DNA of 55,130 nucleotides from Aquidulcibacter sp. (GTDB taxonomy: Bacteria > Pseudomonadota > Alphaproteobacteria > Caulobacterales > Aquidulcibacteraceae): assembly GCF_020253525.1 (NCBI RefSeq), contig NZ_JADCBK010000037.1:1-55130 (forward strand), written 5' to 3'. Under the pieces are notes generated by a model. That model did no database searches and was not told the DNA's origin. It was given only the letters and a program-made list of their open reading frames with translations. The position numbers were made by a program, and so were the translations under genes. Shown in pieces: positions 50,271 to 55,130 of the stretch; position 1 is the stretch's first letter; every line of letters starts with the position of its first letter.

Positions 50271-50273
50271 CGC

Positions 50274-51407
50274 TCAATGTTCTCCCATTTTGGGTGCCCG
50301 TTTTCCAACGGGCCGCTTGCCATTGACTTTGATCGGGCTGGCCAGCATGCGCAAGCGGCCACCCGGTGCGTCGGGATGGTCGACCGCATCGGTCATGCCA
50401 ATGGCCTTCACATGGGTGCTGTCGAGGGCTTGGCCGATGTCATAAATGGGCGCGACAGGGACGTGGCCGCCCAAAAGCGCGATCCACGCAGCCGTTGTAT
50501 CTCTGCCCAGCACGTCATCCAAAACCGCTGTCAAATCCGCCAGATTCTGGCGTCGCGCCGGGATGCTGGCAAAGCGGGGATCGGTAAGCAGGTCTGGGCG
50601 GCCGACTTTGGCGCAAAAAATCTCCCAGAATTTGGGGGTCTGGCACATCAGCATCAACCAGCCATCTTGGGTCTTAAAGGCTTGGCTGGGCGCAATGGAC
50701 GGGTGCGCTCCGCGCGGCAAGCGGCCCACTTCGACGCCCTCATTCAAATACCACGTGGCGGGATAGGAGAGTTGGTGAAGCGCGGTATCAAACAATGCCA
50801 CATCGATGTCACAGCCTTGACCGGTACGGTGCGCACCCAAAATGCCCGCCAGAAGGCCCACGGCCAATTGGCTTCCAGTGTGAAAATCAATGATCGACAG
50901 ACCGCACCGAACCGGTGGGCCATCGGGTTCGCCACTCATCGACATTAGGCCCGCTTCGGCCTGCATCAGATAATCATAACCGGGCCAAGATGCCCGCTCA
51001 TTATCCCGTCCGTAGGCGGAAAGATGTGCGCAGACGATCTTGGGATTGATGGCTTTCAAATCTTCATAGGTGATGGCCATCTTGGCAGGCTGATCGCCAC
51101 GCAGATTATTGGCCACAGCATCGGCCTCTTTGACCAATGCCTCAAACTGCGCCCGGCCTTCGGCAGTCTTGATCTCGAGCGCGATGGAGGATTTGCCGCG
51201 CGAAAAGGTCTGATAGAATTGGCTGTCTTGCTCGCCCAGAAAGTAAGGGCCTGTCGCGCGGCTCACATCGCCGCCCATGCTGGGTGCCTCAATCTTGATG
51301 ACTTCGGCACCCAGATCCGCCAGCAACATCGTGCCATAGGGGCCTGCGCCATATTGCTCAATCGACAGGATTTTAATGCCCGTTAGGGGAAGGCCAGATG
51401 TCTGCAT
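50274..51407 (-). CDS. CaiB/BaiF family III CoA-transferase
   Basis: 377 residues of the same family: LPLTGIKILSIEQYGAGPYG, then LLADLGAEVIKIEAPSMGGD, SSIALEIKTAEGRAQFEALV and PKIVCAHLSAYGRDN. The active-site Asp lies in SWPGYDYLMQAEAGLMS (~residue 155). Its stop is 3 nt before the next CoA-transferase, and its start overlaps the lipocalin stop by 1 nt. Two different CaiB proteins side by side may form a heteromer or act on successive acyl-CoA esters. Confidence 0.92.
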   Translation of the reverse strand: MQTSGLPLTGIKILSIEQYGAGPYGTMLLADLGAEVIKIEAPSMGGDVSRATGPYFLGEQDSQFYQTFSRGKSSIALEIKTAEGRAQFEALVKEADAVANNLRGDQPAKMAITYEDLKAINPKIVCAHLSAYGRDNERASWPGYDYLMQAEAGLMSMSGEPDGPPVRCGLSIIDFHTGSQLAVGLLAGILGAHRTGQGCDIDVALFDTALHQLSYPATWYLNEGVEVGRLPRGAHPSIAPSQAFKTQDGWLMLMCQTPKFWEIFCAKVGRPDLLTDPRFASIPARRQNLADLTAVLDDVLGRDTTAAWIALLGGHVPVAPIYDIGQALDSTHVKAIGMTDAVDHPDAPGGRLRMLASPIKVNGKRPVGKRAPKMGEH

Positions 51408-51964
51408 TAGGGCTGAACCGTCTCTTTGAGGAGGTCTGTGCGAAAGCCATTGCGCTCTGCTGCTGCATTCAACGCGGCGCGCTGCTCGGCGGTGATGGTC
51501 TTGGTGCGGGCCAATAGCCAGAGGTAAGCGCCATTAGGGCTGCCAACCAAGGCCGTCTGATACTCGGGGTCGAGATAAATCACCCAATAATTGCCTTGCC
51601 CCTTTGGCAGGGGAATCGGCGCGAAATTGACCGCCAGCTTCGCATTGTTCGAGCCCGCAATGACCGCGGCCACCCCTTGCGCGCTGCGCGGTTTGCCGTC
51701 GCTGGTGCCTGTCGCACAGGTGTTGGTGACGCTGACCCGACCATCGGGGCGCAGGGCATATTCGGCGGTCACGCCCTCGCACTTTTTCTGGAAACTATTA
51801 GGGTAGCGGGCAATCTCATACCATTTGCCAGCATAGCGATTAAGATCAACAGCGGCGACCGTGGTGGGGGGTGCGGCATCCTTTGCCCGCCCCATGGTTC
51901 CGGCAATGCAGCCCGATAGTGCAACGCAGCCCGCCAGAATGGAGGCCAAAAGTGAAATTCTCAT
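51407..51964 (-). CDS. Bacterial lipocalin (Blc-like lipoprotein)
   Basis: 185 residues. Signal peptide with lipobox (LASILAGCVALSGC). The lipocalin barrel follows: DLNRYAGKWYEIARYPNSFQ (the GxW motif), then CEGVTAEYALRPDGRVSVTN and NYWVIYLDPEYQTALVGSPN. Blc-type lipocalins bind lysophospholipids or fatty acids at the outer membrane. The start overlaps the GFA gene stop by 4 nt. Lipid binding would suit the CoA-transferases next to it (inference). Confidence 0.93.
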   Translation of the reverse strand: MRISLLASILAGCVALSGCIAGTMGRAKDAAPPTTVAAVDLNRYAGKWYEIARYPNSFQKKCEGVTAEYALRPDGRVSVTNTCATGTSDGKPRSAQGVAAVIAGSNNAKLAVNFAPIPLPKGQGNYWVIYLDPEYQTALVGSPNGAYLWLLARTKTITAEQRAALNAAAERNGFRTDLLKETVQP

Positions 51965-52374
51965 GCTGTTTCCCCTTCCGTGGGTGGAGCAGACTTATGG
52001 GCCAGTTTGGCGGCATTGGCTTCCCAATTCTGACCATCAAAGGGCACAATCGAAAGGACAGGCGCTTGACCGGGATCAAAGCAATTAGCGTTGACGCTGA
52101 CCCCATCGGGGTTAGAGCGCGGGGTATAGAAAGCTTTCACGCCACATCGGGTGCAAAAGGTATGATTGGCGACTCCGGTGTTGAACCGATAAGACGTCAG
52201 CTTATCCGCGCCAGCCGTTAGCTCAAAATGCGCCATCGGCACAATCAGATGTACAAAGCCCGTCCGTGTACAGATGGAACAATTGCAGGCTTCGGCTTCA
52301 ACCGCATCGGAGGTGAACACGCGAAAGCGCACGTCGCCACAATGGCACGAGCCGGTGCGCCAAGTCTTTACCAT
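51961..52374 (-). CDS. GFA-family (CENP-V/glutathione-dependent formaldehyde-activating) protein
   Basis: 137 residues. Zinc-binding motifs of the Gfa fold: TGSCHCGDVRFRVF, then EACNCSICTRTGFVHL and TFCTRCGVKAFYTPRSNPDG. Gfa helps formaldehyde react with glutathione, but most family members are uncharacterised. It overlaps vapC by 7 nt on the 5' side and the lipocalin gene by 4 nt on the 3' side, so its translation appears coupled to both. Confidence 0.93.
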   Translation of the reverse strand: MVKTWRTGSCHCGDVRFRVFTSDAVEAEACNCSICTRTGFVHLIVPMAHFELTAGADKLTSYRFNTGVANHTFCTRCGVKAFYTPRSNPDGVSVNANCFDPGQAPVLSIVPFDGQNWEANAAKLAHKSAPPTEGETA

Positions 52375-52760
52375 CCCAACACCTCTAAGTCCGTGATTTC
52401 TTCAAAGTCTTGCGGATTGAGCGTCACCAATGTGGCCTGTGCATTTAGGGCTTGGGCAGCAATCATCCGGTCTAGGATTTTGCGACGTGAAAACCCACGT
52501 GATCGTAAGATGAGGCCATATTTCTCGGCGTCTTTTTCTTCGAAGGGGAGCACGGGCATGAAGGAAAGGAATACATCAAGTCGCTGTCGCCTAAGTGCTG
52601 CGGACGATGGCTCTCGGTGTACGCCACCCTCAAGCTCAACACGCGTGATGACAGAAATCGCAAGCCGCCCGCTTAAACTTTGCAGCTTATCTAGAATGTC
52701 CCGACTGCGATCGCGAACTTCAAGGGCAACGCTGGTATCGAGCAGGTAAAGCGGGCTCAT
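52368..52760 (-). CDS. vapC: PIN-domain toxin of a VapBC-type pair
   Basis: 130 residues with a PIN ribonuclease domain. Acidic residues of the active site: Asp in YLLDTSVALEV (residue 8), Glu in ISVITRVELEGGVH, and Asp residues in RKILDRMIAAQALN and TLNPQDFEEI. VapC toxins cut tRNA or rRNA and stop growth unless bound by the antitoxin. The start overlaps the antitoxin stop by 4 nt (ATGA). It is unusual in being followed without a gap by metabolic genes. Confidence 0.9.
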   Translation of the reverse strand: MSPLYLLDTSVALEVRDRSRDILDKLQSLSGRLAISVITRVELEGGVHREPSSAALRRQRLDVFLSFMPVLPFEEKDAEKYGLILRSRGFSRRKILDRMIAAQALNAQATLVTLNPQDFEEITDLEVLGW

Positions 52761-53008
52761 AACCCCTCGCGTTCAGGAAAGATATCGGGATCGCGCGCTT
52801 CAATGTCGGCGACGTCAGGCAGGTTACGGAGCTCTGCTAGCATTTGTTGGAAACTAATCTTGCCGGACCGCGGGGTTGGTCGCAGGGTAATAACATCCCC
52901 TTCGCGTTCCATCTCCAGCTCCGTGCCATCCGGAAAGGCCAGCGCCTTTGGCAAGCGAACCGCTTGGCTATTGCCGCTTTTGAAGGTCTTGGTTCTGTAG
53001 GGTGCCAT
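52757..53008 (-). CDS. vapB: AbrB/SpoVT-type antitoxin of a VapBC pair
   Basis: 83 residues from ATG 53008 (MAPYRTKTFKSGNSQAVRLP), chosen for GGAGG ~8 nt upstream; the open frame begins 10 codons earlier inside the operator. The N-terminal ~50 residues form a swapped-hairpin DNA-binding fold (KSGNSQAVRLPKALAFPDGT). The C-terminal tail (LRNLPDVADIEARDPDIFPE) is the toxin-binding part. It neutralises the PIN toxin and represses its own operon through the palindrome just upstream. Confidence 0.9.
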   Translation of the reverse strand: MAPYRTKTFKSGNSQAVRLPKALAFPDGTELEMEREGDVITLRPTPRSGKISFQQMLAELRNLPDVADIEARDPDIFPEREGL

Positions 53009-53029
53009 GGTCCTGTCCTCCAATGGTCG

Positions 53030-53045
53030 TATATACATGTATATA
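53030..53045 (-). promoter_or_regulatory. Palindromic operator of the vapBC operon
   Basis: TATATACATGTATATA is a perfect 16-bp palindrome ending 22 bp before the vapB ATG. It fits a VapB dimer site for autoregulation. Confidence 0.7.
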
Positions 53046-53097
53046 CATGATTGCCGGGTTAGGGGCTACGGGTGAGAAATCTTATTAGGATAAGCCG

Positions 53098-53631
53098 TCA
53101 AACATGGCGCTCCCGCTTCAAATACGCGTCTCGGGTTTGGCCCCATTTGTCATTTTGGACTTTGTCATAGGGGGGCGGCAATTGGACCGGCCCTAAATTT
53201 CTGGATCCGATTTTCGTCGCGATGGCACAAGAAGCAAGATTTTCAGGACGAATCGTATGGATAATGTGGGGCCATTTCAGGACATCAAAAATCCAGTCAC
53301 GACACGCGCTTGCGGCCTCGACGGCATAGCCCTGACCTTGGTAACGCGGCGCAATGACCCATCCGAGTTCTCGGTCTGGCCAGCCATAGGGCTTATGAGG
53401 TCCAACACGGCCAATGAATGACCCACTTTCCCGCTCAAAAACCCCAAACACGCCATAGCCACGCAGATACCAAGACCCAGCCGCCGCCGCAAACGCACGC
53501 CAAGCTTCAGGGCCAGTTACTGGCTTTTCGCCCTCTTCAAGCAAGTCTGGATCGGCCAAAAGGGCGGCCCAAGCCTCAAAATCCGCTTCGGCGGGAGGGC
53601 GCAGAATTAGCCGGGCGGTCTCTAGGATCAT
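53098..53631 (-). CDS. GNAT N-acetyltransferase (RimJ/RimL type)
   Basis: 177 residues. Start MILETARLILRPPAEADFEA is typical of the RimJ/RimL branch. The acetyl-CoA loop is at APRYQGQGYAVEAASACRDW (Q-x-x-G-x-A), preceded by ELGWVIAP, and followed by IHTIRPENLASCAIATKIGS, the usual N-x-x-S region. RimJ/L proteins acetylate ribosomal or other N-termini, but many relatives act on small molecules; the target here is unknown. It lies alone just left of the duplicated acyl-CoA dehydrogenase end. Confidence 0.9.
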   Translation of the reverse strand: MILETARLILRPPAEADFEAWAALLADPDLLEEGEKPVTGPEAWRAFAAAAGSWYLRGYGVFGVFERESGSFIGRVGPHKPYGWPDRELGWVIAPRYQGQGYAVEAASACRDWIFDVLKWPHIIHTIRPENLASCAIATKIGSRNLGPVQLPPPYDKVQNDKWGQTRDAYLKRERHV

Positions 53632-53636
53632 TGCGG

Positions 53637-53714
53637 TCCACCCCCCTAAATCGGATTGCGGGCCACCAATTGCTTGGCGATGATGATGCGTTGCATTTCG
53701 TTGGTACCTTCGCC
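53637..53714. repeat. Direct repeat, left copy: duplicated 3' end of the acyl-CoA dehydrogenase gene
   Basis: 78 bp identical to 54686-54763 except for one base (A instead of G at 53706). It encodes, on the minus strand, a severed tail EMQRIIIAKQLVARNPI with its stop and 9 bp beyond. The offset between copies is exactly 1049 bp. Confidence 0.95.
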
Positions 53715-53722
53715 TTCAGACA

Positions 53723-54685
53723 TCATGGGTTTGGGACACCTGCCTCACGTTGTAAGCGCTGCAAGGCAATCTTCTCTAAACATAATGAAGTCAGTGACCC
53801 AGTCGTCTCCGGCATCAAGGGCCCACCGCTACCAAGGCGCGAAATTGGTGAGAAGCACCCAAGAGGACGGCTAGGATCAATAGACTGAATACGGAGCATA
53901 ACGGGCTTGCCAATCTCGGAAGGCCGCAAGAGTTCAATTGTCACACCACCGAAGCGTTGGGTAATTGTTTGATCGGTTTCGTTCCATTTGAACGGTAATA
54001 AGCCAAATAGCTCCTCATCACCATTTTGGTTCTTGAAACCCCAGTGGAGGCGATAGTCCCACTTTACATATCCACGCTCAACTTTGAACCAAATGGTATC
54101 GGGTGTGAACGCCTCGCGACCGATAGGGCGGTATGTGGCCCGATTTTTAGCATCGATATAGATACATAATCCGACGCCCATAGTGCCAAATTGCATTCTT
54201 GCCGGCAACCAGGATGTCTGAAATGTGCCTCCACCTTTCGTCGTGCAAACATAATCAAGGGTGCCGCTATTCTTCGAATCGCCAAAACATCGGCGCACGG
54301 TCGAGCTGAACCGCGTATCGCAATAAACTGTAGCATTACTTCCGCCACGCACTTTGGCGAGCCTTGTTCCAATCGGCAAAGCTGGGTCAAGAAACTCTGC
54401 GCCCTTTGGCGACGTTAACTCGACCCCACCGTCAGGGACGACATTAACTTCAACAATTGGTTGACCTTCGCTTTCATTGGTTGCCGCGGTGCCTTCATTG
54501 ACCGGCAAAATCCATAACAATGGCAGGACGGGTGACAAATCCCGATCGCTTGGCGCCACAATTCGATCAGAAGCAGCACCGCTTAAAGGCACTAGCGATC
54601 CAATCAGCAACAAAGAGTACGCTAAATTCCTCATGACAAGAGCCCTAAGAATTGAGGGTGGCTTCATCCGCATTCGCTCTTTCAT
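53723..54685 (-). CDS. Exported protein of unknown function, sole gene of a 1049-bp insertion
   Basis: 320 residues. A hydrophobic signal (RNLAYSLLLIGSLVPLSGAA) follows a basic start; ATG codons at residues 1, 5 and 7 all precede it. The mature part (VEVNVVPDGGVELTSPKGAE, TVYCDTRFSSTVRRCFGDSK, YVCTTKGG, GLCIYIDA) has several cysteines and a beta-rich pattern. I recognise no family. Its first codon abuts the right repeat copy and its stop is 8 bp from the left copy, so the gene fills the inserted unit. It is locally more A/T-rich than the neighbours. Confidence 0.75.
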   Translation of the reverse strand: MKERMRMKPPSILRALVMRNLAYSLLLIGSLVPLSGAASDRIVAPSDRDLSPVLPLLWILPVNEGTAATNESEGQPIVEVNVVPDGGVELTSPKGAEFLDPALPIGTRLAKVRGGSNATVYCDTRFSSTVRRCFGDSKNSGTLDYVCTTKGGGTFQTSWLPARMQFGTMGVGLCIYIDAKNRATYRPIGREAFTPDTIWFKVERGYVKWDYRLHWGFKNQNGDEELFGLLPFKWNETDQTITQRFGGVTIELLRPSEIGKPVMLRIQSIDPSRPLGCFSPISRLGSGGPLMPETTGSLTSLCLEKIALQRLQREAGVPNP

Positions 54686-54763
54686 TCCACCCCCCTAAAT
54701 CGGATTGCGGGCCACCAATTGCTTGGCGATGATGATGCGTTGCATTTCGTTGGTGCCTTCGCC
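54686..54763. repeat. Direct repeat, right copy: native 3' end of the acyl-CoA dehydrogenase gene
   Basis: Covers the last codons and stop (54695) of the acyl-CoA dehydrogenase and 9 bp beyond. It pairs with 53637-53714. In this copy the reading frame is continuous with the gene. Confidence 0.95.
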
Positions 54764-55129
54764 GATGCACATCAAAGGCGCGTCGCGATAGAGGCGTTCG
54801 ATGACATATTCTTTGGAATAGCCATAGCCGCCATGGATGCGCATGGCTTCCAGCGAGACTTCGACAGCGGTTTCCGAGGCGAAGAATTTCGCCATGCCTG
54901 CTTCCATGTCGATCCGCTCACCCCGGTCAAAGGCGGCAGCGGCATCCTGGGTCAGAAGTTCGGCGGCGCGTGTCTTGGCGGCCATTTCGCCCAGCTTCAG
55001 CTGGATGGCCTGATGCTCACAGATCGGTTTGCCCATGGTCTTGCGCATTTGGGCATATTTGACGCTTTCGGCCAAAGCGCGCTTGGCGATCCCGACCGAG
55101 CGGGCTGCGATATTGACGCGACCAATCTC
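54695..55129 (-). CDS. Acyl-CoA dehydrogenase, C-terminal part (cut by window edge)
   Basis: About 144 residues to the stop; the frame is open to the right edge, so the N-terminal two-thirds are outside. It catalyses FAD-dependent alpha,beta-dehydrogenation of acyl-CoA. Visible: EIGRVNIAARSVGIAKRALA, RKTMGKPICEHQAIQLKLGE (FAD-binding region), MRIHGGYGYSKEYVIERLYR with APLMCIGEGTNEMQRIIIAK. The GYG and the Glu of EGTNE (the catalytic-base position in short/medium-chain enzymes) are present. The 3' end is duplicated 1 kb downstream. Confidence 0.96.
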   Translation of the reverse strand, partial: EIGRVNIAARSVGIAKRALAESVKYAQMRKTMGKPICEHQAIQLKLGEMAAKTRAAELLTQDAAAAFDRGERIDMEAGMAKFFASETAVEVSLEAMRIHGGYGYSKEYVIERLYRDAPLMCIGEGTNEMQRIIIAKQLVARNPI

Positions 55130-55130
55130 A

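Noticed and set aside
49428-50948. 506-codon frame antisense to the CoA-transferase genes
   Set aside because: It spans both CoA-transferase genes on the other strand and carries no recognisable domain, so it is a shadow frame.

Overview
The window looks like chromosomal DNA of an alphaproteobacterium, probably Caulobacterales or a close relative. The clues are the order rpoN-hpf-ptsN, a CC0125/CC1285-type lipoprotein, a three-gene pntAA-pntAB-pntB transhydrogenase, an alphaproteobacterial class I ribonucleotide reductase lacking an ATP cone, and a large TonB-dependent receptor. The taxonomic call is inference from gene content, because no 16S gene is present.

Left core (1-3167): the 3' end of rpoN, hpf, ptsN, a convergent DUF533 inner-membrane protein, and a tRNA-Thr(CGT). 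Just past the tRNA, a perfect tandem 11-bp repeat and an inverted repeat look like the arm sites of a tRNA-targeting integrase. No integrase remains.

Accessory region (about 3168-24150): first comes a catabolic block of two parts. One part is a VOC protein, two short-chain dehydrogenases and an epoxide-hydrolase gene broken at a G7 tract, next to a TetR regulator. The other is a same-strand run of TonB receptor, phytanoyl-CoA-type dioxygenase, aldo/keto reductase, alpha/beta hydrolase and a GPH-family transporter. Together they suggest uptake and oxidation of one hydrophobic organic compound, which cannot be named from the sequence. After that come decayed conjugation genes: a CopG-type ribbon-helix-helix gene with an in-frame TGA, a coupling-protein-like gene without a Walker A motif, and a DUF3363 relaxase tail. 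Next is a 4.7-kb segment bounded by two inverted copies of a ~175-bp repeat rich in palindromes. Inside each copy, pointing inwards, lies a short ORF followed by a small or immunity-like gene (a candidate orphan toxin tip with a 101-aa partner on the left, a short ORF with DUF4272 on the right). Between them are two AlpA/MerR-like helix-turn-helix genes, an IS3 relic, a cluster of three hairpins, and a GSU2403-family nucleotidyltransferase with a perfect 10-bp inverted repeat ending at its start codon.

Right core (24200-55130): ordinary housekeeping and metabolic genes. These include an orphan Tat-lipoprotein sugar-binding protein, a DUF4239 protein, a sodium:solute symporter, nrdB and nrdA (both with NrdR boxes, separated by a GNAT gene and a likely permuted papain-fold gene), a serine hydrolase, a YbjQ-type protein, uridine kinase, a membrane glycosyltransferase, pntAA-AB-B, a Rieske oxygenase, a DUF6249-ECF sigma-small membrane protein operon, rimO, a lipoprotein-cupin pair, an exported Fe/Mn superoxide dismutase and slyX. 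A seven-gene minus-strand run of overlapping or abutting genes begins with a VapBC-type toxin-antitoxin pair and continues through GFA, lipocalin, two CaiB-type CoA transferases and DUF2332.

At the right edge the 3' end of an acyl-CoA dehydrogenase gene is duplicated. A 78-bp copy lies 1049 bp away, and the space between the copies holds exactly one gene for an exported protein of unknown function. This looks like a single-gene insertion that rebuilt its target. It and the inverted-repeat segment are the two most unusual structures seen.
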